64,000 nucleotides of DNA from NCBI GenBank assembly GCA_035395685.1, contig DAOPBR010000002.1, positions 62,001 to 126,000 on the forward strand. The letters run 5' to 3'. Each line of letters begins with the position of its first letter. Within the stretch, counting starts at the first letter, position 1. Below, piece by piece: positions 1 to 9,054 of this stretch. The stretch is from JAKJGA01 sp029554345 (GTDB taxonomy: Bacteria > Spirochaetota > UBA4802 > JAFGJZ01). Both the position numbers and the translations under genes were made by a program. The notes under the pieces are model-generated. The model was not told where the DNA came from and searched no databases. It was given only the letters and a program-made list of their open reading frames with translations.

Positions 1-507
1 TGCAATGTCGAAAATGCCCCGTACATCATCTTCCGAAACGCACAGATTTTTGATATTTTCCGCAAGGGCATTGCGGATAAAGGCGGTTAATTTAGCGTAT
101 TCACGCGAGGCTATCCGTGAAATCACATCGTGACCGAAAATCCTCTGCGGATTCAAAAAAGACGCCGCTTCATAAAATTTTCCATCGATGAGGGCTGAAA
201 TCTTTACAACAGTTGTACCTATATCGACTGCAAAAGTACCGGATTTCACCTTCGATGATTTTTGAAAAATCCGAGAATCCGGCATAAACACCGTCAAATC
301 AGAAGATAATATGTAATTGCAGGATTTAACCGGTCTTCTTCCGTCATTGTCTTCTATGTCAACGAGACACTTGCCGCAACTTCCTTTTCCGCCGCATGGA
401 GTATCAGGAAATATTGAAAAAAATGCCAACACCTCAGTGAGAAGCTTTCCTTCATCAAATTCAGCATTTGAATTTCCGGGACTAATCGTGACTCTGAACT
501 TTCGCAT
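1..507 (-). CDS. Ferredoxin/ASKHA-domain activator protein (RACo/DUF4445-like), 3' end outside window
   Basis: Reading the minus strand from an ATG at 507 gives 169 open codons running off the window edge. Residues 1-70 are a plant-type [2Fe-2S] ferredoxin domain with Cys38, Cys44, Cys47 (CGGKGSCGKC) and Cys63. From about residue 92 an actin-like ATPase domain starts with a phosphate-binding motif (VDIGTTVVKIS). This order is that of COG3894/DUF4445 proteins such as RACo, which use ATP and the iron-sulphur centre to reactivate corrinoid proteins. An in-frame TGA lies about 50 bases upstream of the chosen start. No clear ribosome site is visible. It is divergent from the GlgD-like gene. Its corrinoid partner is not in the window, so the substrate is unknown. 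Confidence 0.8.
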   Translation of the reverse strand, partial: MRKFRVTISPGNSNAEFDEGKLLTEVLAFFSIFPDTPCGGKGSCGKCLVDIEDNDGRRPVKSCNYILSSDLTVFMPDSRIFQKSSKVKSGTFAVDIGTTVVKISALIDGKFYEAASFLNPQRIFGHDVISRIASREYAKLTAFIRNALAENIKNLCVSEDDVRGIFDIA

Positions 508-626
508 GCACCGATTGGGCCAGATCGGGCTAAAAAAGCGAGAATTTTTTGCATTTCGTCATAATGCAAGTTTGATTGACAAAAAATACGCTTTTGACCG
601 ATAAATACAATAAGGAGAAAGAAGGA

Positions 627-1802
627 ATGAACAGCTTAACAGTATTTATCTACCCTTCTGCAAGAGACAACTCACTTCTATCTCTGACGGATTTCCGATC
701 AAAATTCATGATGCCGATCGGCGGCAAGTTCCGTATTGCGGATTTTGCGCTCAGAAATGCCCTTACTGCGGATCCGTATCAGATAGTAATGTATAGTGAT
801 GTGTTCGATGATCTGCATCCTTATCTTGATACTCATCCGATAAACCAGAAAACAAAATGTAAAATCATACCCATTGTCGATGATTCTCTGGATGTCAAAG
901 AACTCGCAAAAACCGTAAAGAAACATGAAACCAGCCATTATCTTATTTATTGCGGAGACAATCCGGCGCTTATAGATTTCGGAGCGATGTACGACTACTA
1001 CATAAAAAAGAAAAAAAACAAGACTGTCCTTTTCCAGCTGAAAAATTCAGAAAAAGCGTCGATGGCAAACACCGCACTCATGACAACAAAGAAGAACTTT
1101 ATTTCCGTTCTGAGTGAAGCGATTAAACAGAAAAGGAACTCCCCTCACCTGCTTGAAATGATCAATAATATGCTCATAAACAAGGGCGTCGAGAAGTCAA
1201 CGCATCATGCCGAAATCTGGCCGGTCAGAAATATACCCGACTTCTATTCACTCAATTATAATCTGCTTTCAGGTGATTTATTCAAAACAATTTATACCGA
1301 TCCGATTTTGACTGGCGGAATCAAGACAGATCAGCCGGCAAAAATAGGACCTAACGCAAATATTTCATCATCTTTTATTTCTGAAGGATGTATCATAGAC
1401 GGAAAAGTTACAGGATCCATTATTTTCCCGGGTGTCATTATAACAGAAAAAGCCGAGGTCAAAGACTCAATTATTCTGCCGTACGTCACCATAGCAAGAA
1501 ATGCCAGAATTGAAAATGCAATAATAGACGAATTTACCGATTATGCGAATTCGCCTTTCATTTTCAATATCGGCGAATACGCGCGCATCGGATCCGATGC
1601 TGACGGACTCCGCAACAGCGATTATCCTAAATCTCTTTTCTCAAGCATAAGTTTAATCGGAAAAAACTGTCTCATTCCGACCAATTCAAACATCGGTTCA
1701 GCATGTTTTGTTGCTTCCGCAACCGGTTTTTCTTTTTTTGAAAAGACTAAAACACTTGAAGACGGACTTTCAATTGTACCTTATCCCGAAATCTATTCAT
1801 AG
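627..1802 (+). CDS. GlgC/GlgD-like glucose-1-phosphate adenylyltransferase-family protein
   Basis: The 391-residue protein aligns by eye with ADP-glucose pyrophosphorylase subunits. An N-terminal nucleotidyltransferase fold retains KFMMPIGGKFRIADFALRN, the counterpart of the GlgC PxGGKYRIIDFxLSN segment. A C-terminal left-handed beta-helix (about residues 245-320) has hexapeptide repeats such as SSSFISEGCIIDG. The glycine-rich GGxGTRLxPLT catalytic loop expected at the extreme N terminus is absent; VFIYPSARDNSLLSLTDFR stands in its place. The protein therefore resembles a GlgD-type regulatory or degenerate subunit in glycogen synthesis rather than a catalytic GlgC. The ATG at 627 is chosen because AAGGAG lies 9-10 bases upstream; an in-frame ATG at 576 has no such site. 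The next gene starts 10 bases downstream. Confidence 0.75.
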   Translation: MNSLTVFIYPSARDNSLLSLTDFRSKFMMPIGGKFRIADFALRNALTADPYQIVMYSDVFDDLHPYLDTHPINQKTKCKIIPIVDDSLDVKELAKTVKKHETSHYLIYCGDNPALIDFGAMYDYYIKKKKNKTVLFQLKNSEKASMANTALMTTKKNFISVLSEAIKQKRNSPHLLEMINNMLINKGVEKSTHHAEIWPVRNIPDFYSLNYNLLSGDLFKTIYTDPILTGGIKTDQPAKIGPNANISSSFISEGCIIDGKVTGSIIFPGVIITEKAEVKDSIILPYVTIARNARIENAIIDEFTDYANSPFIFNIGEYARIGSDADGLRNSDYPKSLFSSISLIGKNCLIPTNSNIGSACFVASATGFSFFEKTKTLEDGLSIVPYPEIYS

Positions 1803-1812
1803 GGGCGGATAA

Positions 1813-3471
1813 ATGAAATATCTTATAACGCTTTTTCTGTTCATTGCTTTTGCGGCCGATACAGAAGCCAAAGACTTGGCAGCAATAGAATACAAGATTG
1901 ATAATCCCGATTCATCTTTTACAAGAGAAACAGGCAGGGATTATGCCAAGCTCATCGCAATTTCAGCTAACGTAACCAAAGGTTTGAATATCTACAACCC
2001 CTTTCAGCTTGAAAAAGACATATCTGGAATGGGTATATATCCGGAAAGAAATCTTACTCTCGAAAATCTTTCAGCACTTTGCGCAACCAGATATATTGAC
2101 TACGCTGTGAGCGGAAAGCTTTACAAAGTTTCGAAGGGATTCAAATCAGAAAGCATTCTCTATTCGGCAGACACTAAGAGCATTATTTCAAGATCGAGCT
2201 CAACAGCCGCAACAATCAATGAACTCGCAGGAAAAGATGCCCTTAAACTTTTTTCATTCATTAAAAATAAACCTTCTGTAAAAGAAAAACAAACAAAAAC
2301 AATCGCTCTTCTTCTTGATTCTTCATACAATATGAACGAGGAATTTCCGGAAACAAAAGAAGCTATAAAGGATTTTGCTCTCGGCATTTTTTCCGACTAT
2401 CCCGGAAGTACTGTTTTTGTACTTCCTTACAATAACAAGACTCCCCTTCGTTCAATAGATGCTCCCGCCAGCAGTCTGATATCAATAGAAGCACTGCTGT
2501 CAAAAATCAAACTTAACGGCGGAAACGACGACGCCTCATTTACAAACGCATTAAGTTTTGCGGTTGAAAACATGAGATGGAATAAAACTTCTGACAATTC
2601 AATATTCATAATATCAAACTCGTCTTTTAAGGATTCTTTAAACGCTTCAAGATACGCCAGAAGAGCGGCTAACAAAAAAATAGCTATTAACTGCATGATA
2701 CTCGGAAAAACCTCCGGAAATGATTCAATAAACTATTCAAGATTATCAGACATGTCGCGGGGATTCTCTGCGGATGTTTCCTACCGCCAGACATTGTATG
2801 ACATAAAAGGAAAAAATTTCTATCTATATTACGAACGTGCAAGATTATTCGAAGGCGCCTCGGACGAAAAATACTGGCAGAATGGTCTATTCAAGTATCC
2901 TCAAAAAAAACGTTTCGGATACGCTAAAGGTCCGGGATTTGCCGATGAAATTTTTGTAAAAAAAGGCAGCAGCATCAATCCCTATAACATGTCGGAATAT
3001 TACCGCAGAAACGGGGAACGGGGATTTATAAATGCAAAAAATGTAGAATCGAATATCCGTAAAGCCATTCTCGGTTTTAAACAGCTTTCAACTGAAACTC
3101 ATACCAAAAGCAAACTTGCACGGGTTCTCGTATCACAGGGCGGCATATCTTTATGGATCGATGTTTATGACACTGATTCGCTTGATTTTTTCACGAAAAA
3201 GAAGAACCTGGGATATTCACTCCCTCTTGGTGTAATCATTCAGCAAAAAAAAGATGAACCCTACGGATTCACTTTCAATCCATATAAATACGTGACAGTT
3301 TTCAGCGGCGAATTTATTCCGGAATCGGTAAAAATTTCACTTCCCGATATCGCTAAAAACCCTAAAAAATACATGGATGGAAGCTTCATGAATCCTTCTC
3401 TATGGTTTGTTGAAGTTAAAGTTGAAGAAGTACGTACCGTTGAGTCAAGTGATGATGTGCGCGGCGGATAA
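1813..3471 (+). CDS. Secreted protein with von Willebrand factor A-like domain
   Basis: 552 residues. A signal peptide covers about residues 1-19 (MKYLITLFLFIAFAADTEAK). Residues 70-130 hold a stretch resembling FlgO/CsgG-type lipoprotein domains (YIDYAVSGKLYKV). From about residue 160 a VWA-like fold follows: beta-strand KTIALLLDSSYNMNEE, then a helix, then the strand SIFIISNSS. The metal site is poorly conserved (DSSYNM rather than DxSxS), so metal binding is doubtful. The rest of the protein is not recognised. It probably acts in the periplasm or at the outer membrane. It starts ten bases after the GlgD-like gene behind GGGGCGG and precedes another envelope protein whose N terminus has a related look. 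Confidence 0.6.
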   Translation: MKYLITLFLFIAFAADTEAKDLAAIEYKIDNPDSSFTRETGRDYAKLIAISANVTKGLNIYNPFQLEKDISGMGIYPERNLTLENLSALCATRYIDYAVSGKLYKVSKGFKSESILYSADTKSIISRSSSTAATINELAGKDALKLFSFIKNKPSVKEKQTKTIALLLDSSYNMNEEFPETKEAIKDFALGIFSDYPGSTVFVLPYNNKTPLRSIDAPASSLISIEALLSKIKLNGGNDDASFTNALSFAVENMRWNKTSDNSIFIISNSSFKDSLNASRYARRAANKKIAINCMILGKTSGNDSINYSRLSDMSRGFSADVSYRQTLYDIKGKNFYLYYERARLFEGASDEKYWQNGLFKYPQKKRFGYAKGPGFADEIFVKKGSSINPYNMSEYYRRNGERGFINAKNVESNIRKAILGFKQLSTETHTKSKLARVLVSQGGISLWIDVYDTDSLDFFTKKKNLGYSLPLGVIIQQKKDEPYGFTFNPYKYVTVFSGEFIPESVKISLPDIAKNPKKYMDGSFMNPSLWFVEVKVEEVRTVESSDDVRGG

Positions 3472-3519
3472 AAATATCTTTACAGACTATATGATTTCTG
3501 TTAAATTTACGGAGAAATT

Positions 3520-4910
3520 ATGAAAAAGTTTTTTTTGTGTTTATTTATCACTTTTCTTTATGCTTCTCTTTATCCGCAAACTCCGGTTAAAGCAGTTGTA
3601 TATTCATTCCAAAATCAGACAGAACAGCAGAAATATTCATACTTTTCCGAAATACTTCCTCATAGCGTATCGAAAGAACTTTCACGCCTTAACTACTTAA
3701 CTGAAAGAGAAAATGTTTCAATTAATCCGGAACCGCCGGCTTCTGCAGAGTATGCTGAAAAATTAAAAAAAATATCTGAAGAAAAAAACGCAGATTATGT
3801 TATAACCGGTTCATTTGCAGTATCGGGTAAAAACCTTACTGCGAAATCGCATATTTATATCAGAAGAACCGGACGCATTTTTGAATTTTCATCAGAACAG
3901 GAAACCGGACCTTTTATCTCAAAAATAGTCAATGACATATCGGAAAAAACAGCATATTATATCGACAGATACATTCCGAGAATGACCGAAGAACCAGAAT
4001 TTGATCCCAAGAGCAAAAAATTCGAAAAAAAAGGTTCCGTAAAACTTTTGGCCAAGAAAGAAGATTCAGTAATTTACTACACAACCGANNNNNNNNNNNN
4101 NNNNNNNNNNNNNNNNNNNNNNNNNNNNNNNNNNNNNNNNNNNNNNNNNNNNNNNNNNNNNNNNNNNNNNNNNNNNNNNNNNNNNNNNGTTCCGTAAAAC
4201 TTTTGGCCAAGAAAGAAGATTCAGTAATTTACTACACAACCGACGAATCAACACCTGATCCTGACAAAAATAAATCTACAAAAAAGTATTCAGAACCTAT
4301 TCAAATCGATAAAAAAACAACTATAAAAGCAATTGCACTGCGTGAAGGATGGTTCCCGTCATCGGTTGCAACTGAAAAATATTCACTGACAAATCAGTAT
4401 TCAAAAGTTCACATTATTTTCTCGGCAGGTATTCCTGTTTTTACAGGAGACTGGTCAAAAGAATTAAGCCGAAACGATAACCGTACTTTTTCACTTAAAG
4501 CCGATTTGGGTCTGACAGGAAACGTATATTTCCGTTTTGCTTATAATACACTCGCAGCAAAACCTGACGACAGCACGCTCGGTATCAAATACAATCTCTA
4601 CGGCGGATCAATAGGATTCGTATATCAGTTTAAATTTGGCGAGTATGTCAGACTTAAACCTCATGCCGGCGCAGGATGGTTTTACGGATACATGTCACCG
4701 GATGACGGTTTTACAAAGTCTCTGTTTCTAAAATCAAAAGACGCCGGCGACAGTACCGACGGTTTCTACGGAGAGCTTTCGGTTTCAGCCGGCATAGCAA
4801 TAGGTCATGTTGAGTTCGGAGTAATCGCAGGCTATTCTTTTTATCGGCTTGAAAATGATGATGACATGAATATTCATAGTTATTCATTTTACACAGCACT
4901 CAGATTCTGA
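3520..4910 (+). CDS. Envelope protein: FlgO/CsgG-like N-domain, chitobiase-C-like domain, beta-barrel C terminus (interrupted by false gap)
   Basis: A signal peptide (MKKFFLCLFITFLYASLYPQ) opens the gene. Residues 20-150 resemble a FlgO/CsgG-type domain (KNADYVITGSFAVSGKNL). Then comes a CHB_HEX_C-like module (VIYYTTDESTPDP, TIKAIALREGWFPSS). The C-terminal 170 residues are rich in aromatic beta-strands, consistent with an outer-membrane barrel. The N-run at 4089-4188 is flanked by identical 55-bp copies (4034-4088 and 4189-4243). Collapsing the duplicate and the Ns restores one uninterrupted frame of about 411 codons, so the interruption is an assembly artefact. The start has GGAG upstream. 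A hairpin follows at 4953-4980. Confidence 0.7.
4089..4188. other. Assembly gap (100 N) between overlapping contig ends
   Basis: The 55 bases before the run are identical to the 55 bases after it, so the two contigs overlap and no sequence is missing. Confidence 0.95.
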
Positions 4911-4918
4911 CCAAGCAA

Positions 4919-4947
4919 TTGACGTTTTTCAAAACAGTTTGTATAAT
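4919..4947 (+). promoter_or_regulatory. Sigma-70-type promoter for clpB
   Basis: TTGACG at 4919-4924, a 17-base spacer and TATAAT at 4942-4947. The predicted start falls at about 4953-4955, at the first base of the hairpin that follows, some 43 bases before the clpB ATG. Confidence 0.65.
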
Positions 4948-4952
4948 TATAT

Positions 4953-4980
4953 AAAAAGCTCTCCTCGCGGGGAGCTTTTT
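4953..4980 (+). terminator. Hairpin between envelope gene and clpB
   Basis: A 12-bp stem with one G-T pair and a TCGC loop ends in five T. It can terminate readthrough from the upstream gene. It also coincides with the predicted +1 of the clpB promoter, so it would form the very 5' end of the clpB mRNA. Confidence 0.65.
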
Positions 4981-4996
4981 ATAAAGGGGATGCCTC

Positions 4997-7582
4997 ATGA
5001 GAATGGATAAACTTACTATTAAAGCCCAGGAAATAATCGCAGATGCCCAGGAAACCGCTACAAAAAGCAATAATCACGAAATACAGCCGATTCATCTTCT
5101 TTCGGCGGCAGTCAACCAGAAAGGCGGTATCTTTCAGTCTCTTTCTCAAATTATTGGAGCTTCAACTCAGCTAATATCAGAAGAAGCAGATAAATACATT
5201 TCAAAATTACCGAAACAGATCGGAGCCGGTCCCGGCGGCGGACAGATGTCGCAGAAGATGAATGAAGTTCTAAGCAGTGCATGGGACGAGGCTCAGAAAC
5301 TAAAAGATGAATATCTCAGCAGTGAGCACATCATAATAGGCCTCTCCGCCGTGAAGGATACTCCTGCACATTCGATACTTTCATCGCACGGATTCACAAA
5401 AGAAAATATTCTGCGAGCACTTTCGGAAATCAGAGGCTCAAAACGCGTAACAGACGAGAACGCTGAAGACCGCTACAAGTCTCTTGAAAAATATGCAAAA
5501 GATCTGACAAAACTTGTTCAGACCGGAAAACTTGATCCGGTGATTGGACGCGACGAAGAAATCAGGCGGGTGATGCAGGTATTAACACGCCGGACAAAAA
5601 ACAATCCGGTTCTAATCGGAGAACCAGGAGTCGGCAAGACTGCCATCGTTGAAGGTCTTGCTCAGAGAATCGTTGCAGGTGACGTACCGGAAAATCTAAA
5701 GGGAAAACGTCTCATGTCGCTTGACATGGGGGCTTTGATAGCCGGCGCTAAATTCCGCGGAGAATTTGAAGAAAGACTCAAAGCTGTAATTGATGAAGTT
5801 GAAGAAAGCGAAAATACCGTAATTCTTTTTATCGATGAAATGCACACTCTCATAGGAGCCGGAGCTGCAGAAGGTTCAGTTGATGCATCAAACATGCTGA
5901 AGCCCGCTCTCGCAAGAGGCGAACTGCGCTGTATCGGAGCTACAACTCTAAACGAATATCAGAAGTATATTGAAAAAGATAAAGCTCTCGAACGCCGTTT
6001 TCAGCCCGTATACGCTTCCGAACCGTCGGTTGATGATACTATCGCCATTCTCAGGGGCTTAAAAGAAAAATATGAAGTGCATCATGGAGTAAGGATTGCA
6101 GATTCGGCAGTCGTTGCCGCCGCAATTTTATCCGACAGATATATTACAAACAGATTTCTTCCGGACAAGGCAGTTGATCTCATTGATGAAGCGGCATCAC
6201 TAATAAAGATGGAAATTGATTCAATGCCGCTTGAAATTGATGAAATAGAACGTAAAATCCGTCAGCTTACAATTGAAAAAGAAGCTGTTAAAAAAGAAAC
6301 CGATAAAGCAAGCAAGACTCATCTTGAAAAAATCAATGAAGAACTTGCTAATCTAAATGAAAAGAAAAACATCCTCGCATCCCACTGGCGCAAGGAAAAG
6401 GAAATCATTTCTTCAATCAGAAGAGCAAAAAGCGACATAGAGTCACTCAGACTTGAAGAACAAAAACTTGAACGTGAAGGCAATCTGAATAAAGTTGCCG
6501 AAATACGTTACGGAAAAATTGTCGAACTTGAGAAATTTCTCACTCTTCAGCAGTACGCCCTCGCCGATGTTCAAAAAGAACAGAAACTCCTGAAAGAAGA
6601 AGTAACAGAAGAAGAAATCGCATCCATTGTTTCACGATGGACAGGCATTCCCGTCAACAAAATGCTTGAAGGCGAAAAAGAAAAGCTTATTAAAATGGAA
6701 AATATTCTCGAGCACCGCGTCGTCGGACAACATGCAGCTATCAGCGCGCTATCTGACGCGGTACGGAGATCGCGTTCGGGCCTACAAGATCCGAGCAAGC
6801 CGATTGGTTCATTTATATTTCTCGGCCCAACAGGTGTCGGAAAAACTGAAACAGCAAAGGCAATAGCTGAATTTCTTTTTAATGACGAAAAAGCCGTCGT
6901 AAGAATCGATATGAGTGAATACATGGAAAAACATGCCGTCGCAAGACTCATAGGTGCGCCTCCGGGATACGTCGGATACGATGAAGGCGGACAGCTTACG
7001 GAAGCAATCAGAAGAAGACCTTACGCGGTTGTGCTTTTTGACGAAATAGAAAAAGCACATTCGGATATCTTCAATATATTTCTTCAGCTGCTCGACGAAG
7101 GGCATTTGACGGATTCCAAAGGACGAAATGTTGATTTCAAAAATACATTGATAATCATGACTTCCAACATCGGAACCTCATATATTTCGGACACTTCTAT
7201 AAAAGAAGAAGAACGTTATGCCGGAGTCGAACAGGAACTCAAGATGAAATTCAAACCCGAGTTTCTGAACAGAGTGGATGAAACTATAATTTTCAATCCT
7301 CTGTCCAAAGACAACATCGGAGCTATTGTAAAACTTCAGCTTTCGGAATTCGCTTCCAGAATTAAAAAGAGCCATGGAATAGAAATGGAAATAACTTCCA
7401 AGGCTCTCAAGTATCTATCTGAGAACGGATATGATCCGAATTTCGGAGCTAGACCTCTCAAACGTCTTATTCAGAAAGAGGTATTAAACAAACTTTCTGT
7501 TAAAATTCTTTCGGGCGAAATACTGCCTGAACATAAAATTAAAATTGACTTCGACGATGAAATTACTATAAAGAGCCAATGA
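4997..7582 (+). CDS. clpB: ATP-dependent disaggregase ClpB
   Basis: 861 residues, the usual ClpB length. A Clp_N double repeat (about 1-150) is followed by the first AAA+ module with Walker A GEPGVGKT (near 209) and Walker B VILFIDEMHTL (near 276). The M-domain coiled coil lies at about 400-530. The second AAA+ module has GPTGVGKT (near 611) and VVLFDEIEKAH (near 679). The coiled-coil middle domain separates it from ClpA/ClpC. ClpB works as a hexamer in the cytoplasm with DnaK to pull proteins out of aggregates. AAGGGG precedes the ATG. No CIRCE element is seen; a promoter and a 5' hairpin lie just upstream. The stop overlaps the next start by four bases. Confidence 0.95.
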   Translation: MRMDKLTIKAQEIIADAQETATKSNNHEIQPIHLLSAAVNQKGGIFQSLSQIIGASTQLISEEADKYISKLPKQIGAGPGGGQMSQKMNEVLSSAWDEAQKLKDEYLSSEHIIIGLSAVKDTPAHSILSSHGFTKENILRALSEIRGSKRVTDENAEDRYKSLEKYAKDLTKLVQTGKLDPVIGRDEEIRRVMQVLTRRTKNNPVLIGEPGVGKTAIVEGLAQRIVAGDVPENLKGKRLMSLDMGALIAGAKFRGEFEERLKAVIDEVEESENTVILFIDEMHTLIGAGAAEGSVDASNMLKPALARGELRCIGATTLNEYQKYIEKDKALERRFQPVYASEPSVDDTIAILRGLKEKYEVHHGVRIADSAVVAAAILSDRYITNRFLPDKAVDLIDEAASLIKMEIDSMPLEIDEIERKIRQLTIEKEAVKKETDKASKTHLEKINEELANLNEKKNILASHWRKEKEIISSIRRAKSDIESLRLEEQKLEREGNLNKVAEIRYGKIVELEKFLTLQQYALADVQKEQKLLKEEVTEEEIASIVSRWTGIPVNKMLEGEKEKLIKMENILEHRVVGQHAAISALSDAVRRSRSGLQDPSKPIGSFIFLGPTGVGKTETAKAIAEFLFNDEKAVVRIDMSEYMEKHAVARLIGAPPGYVGYDEGGQLTEAIRRRPYAVVLFDEIEKAHSDIFNIFLQLLDEGHLTDSKGRNVDFKNTLIIMTSNIGTSYISDTSIKEEERYAGVEQELKMKFKPEFLNRVDETIIFNPLSKDNIGAIVKLQLSEFASRIKKSHGIEMEITSKALKYLSENGYDPNFGARPLKRLIQKEVLNKLSVKILSGEILPEHKIKIDFDDEITIKSQ

Positions 7583-8342
7583 AGTCATCTAAACAATTAA
7601 GCTCTGCGGGATTATTTCTAATTTTTCTTCTGCAATTATCTGGATGCTCCGAAGAAAAATTCACTCCTGCAGAGTTCGATCCCATAATCAGACTTAATTC
7701 TAAGGATAGGCTGAATCAAAGCTCATTTGTATTCGATAATAAAGCATCTTTTAATGTGCCTCAGGGTATGGAACCCGTAACAGGCAAACTCCTCATTGAA
7801 GCTAAAAATGCCGTCAAAAAGAATGAAACTGAAAAATTTCAATCCGAAATCAGAAACGTATGGATTGATAAAAAAGAAAATATCCTGATGGTTTTGTCTG
7901 TCCCGTCTTATTTTTCTCAAAATGATGATTTTGCTGTTTCTAGTGATATAATACAAAATTACAAAGATAATATTGCAGGCGCTAAAGTACACCGGGATTT
8001 CAATTCTGCGGNNNNNNNNNNNNNNNNNNNNNNNNNNNNNNNNNNNNNNNNNNNNNNNNNNNNNNNNNNNNNNNNNNNNNNNNNNNNNNNNNNNNNNNNN
8101 NNNNNNNNNNNAATTACAAAGATAATATTGCAGGCGCTAAAGTACACCGGGATTTCAATTCTGCGGGGTCTTACAATATTCTTCAAATAGCTGTTGAAAT
8201 CCGAAGCATAATCCTTTACAAATTCATTATATACTCAACTGAAACAAAAATGGAACTTTCATTTATAATTCAAAAAGAGAATTTTTTCAGAAACAGATCA
8301 CATATCAGCGGTATAATTGAATCCGTTCAGCTTCAAAGATAA
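7579..8342 (+). CDS. Putative lipoprotein, reading frame broken by a false gap
   Basis: The ATG overlaps the clpB stop (ATGA). The N terminus is a lipoprotein signal with lipobox LSGC at about residues 20-23. The remainder has no family I recognise. The N-run at 8012-8111 is bounded by identical 55-bp sequences (7957-8011 and 8112-8166). Removing the duplicate and the Ns gives one 203-codon frame ending with TAA at 8342 (last residues IIESVQLQR). Read literally, the N-run shifts the frame and yields a false C terminus. The restored gene overlaps the end of radC by ten bases on the opposite strand. Confidence 0.6.
8012..8111. other. Assembly gap (100 N) between overlapping contig ends
   Basis: The flanking 55-bp sequences are identical, as at 4089-4188. 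No bases need to be missing. Confidence 0.95.
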
Positions 8343-8998
8343 CCCTCTTCTTTCATGCTTAAAAATGAATCTTCACAAACAATCAAATGATCAAGAAGAG
8401 GTATTCCGACAATTTCACCGGCATTTGCGAGACGCTTCGTCGCGCGCAAATCTTCTTCTGAAGGTTTCAGTGAACCTGATGGATGGTTGTGAGCAACGAT
8501 AATCGAACTTGCCGATTCTTTTATAGCTTCTCTGAATATTTCTCTAGGATGAATTATCGTTTGTGTAACAGTCCCCCGCGATATGGAAGAAAATTTCAAA
8601 ACCTGATTTCTGTTGTTTAGGTTGATTACCATAAATTCTTCCTGAGGAAGACATGCTGAATGCGGCAGCAGATACTTCCACACCTTGTACGGAGTATCTA
8701 TTATTTCACCGATATTCTTTCCGTTTGTTATGCGTCTGCCCATTTCAAGAGCGCATTGAATTCTTACGGCTTTTGCAAGACCTACGCCTTTAAGCATTGC
8801 AAGCTCACGAAGCCCGGATTTCCGGATTCCATGAAGCCCCCTGCACTTGTTATAAACATCTGCCGCCAGGTTTATCACATTTTTTCCGCTTGTACCGGTA
8901 TTTAAAATTACCGCTATCAATTCAATATCAGAGAGAGTTTTTACTTCACAGCCGTTAAAGCATTTCTGCATAGGTAAATGAACTTTTGATTGATCCAT
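8333..8998 (-). CDS. radC: RadC/JAMM-family protein
   Basis: 221 residues, the usual RadC size. An N-terminal helix-hairpin-helix-like part (MLKGVGLAKAVRIQCALEMG) is followed by a JAB1/MPN metalloprotease-like domain with the metal motif HNHPSGSLKPSEED and an upstream glutamate region (EEFMVINLNNRN). Historically called a DNA repair protein; its true activity is unresolved. AAGGAG sits ahead of the ATG. It is divergent from coaX, with about 56 bases between the start codons, and convergent with the lipoprotein gene. Confidence 0.9.
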   Translation of the reverse strand: MDQSKVHLPMQKCFNGCEVKTLSDIELIAVILNTGTSGKNVINLAADVYNKCRGLHGIRKSGLRELAMLKGVGLAKAVRIQCALEMGRRITNGKNIGEIIDTPYKVWKYLLPHSACLPQEEFMVINLNNRNQVLKFSSISRGTVTQTIIHPREIFREAIKESASSIIVAHNHPSGSLKPSEEDLRATKRLANAGEIVGIPLLDHLIVCEDSFLSMKEEGYL

Positions 8999-9054
8999 AC
9001 CGACTCCTTTTTATTTTGACAAATCTACTACCTTATACGAAAATAATTGCAGTT

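Noticed and set aside
8986..9054. Longer start for coaX at 8986
   Set aside because: It would overlap radC and its ribosome site and add residues before the conserved phosphate-binding motif.
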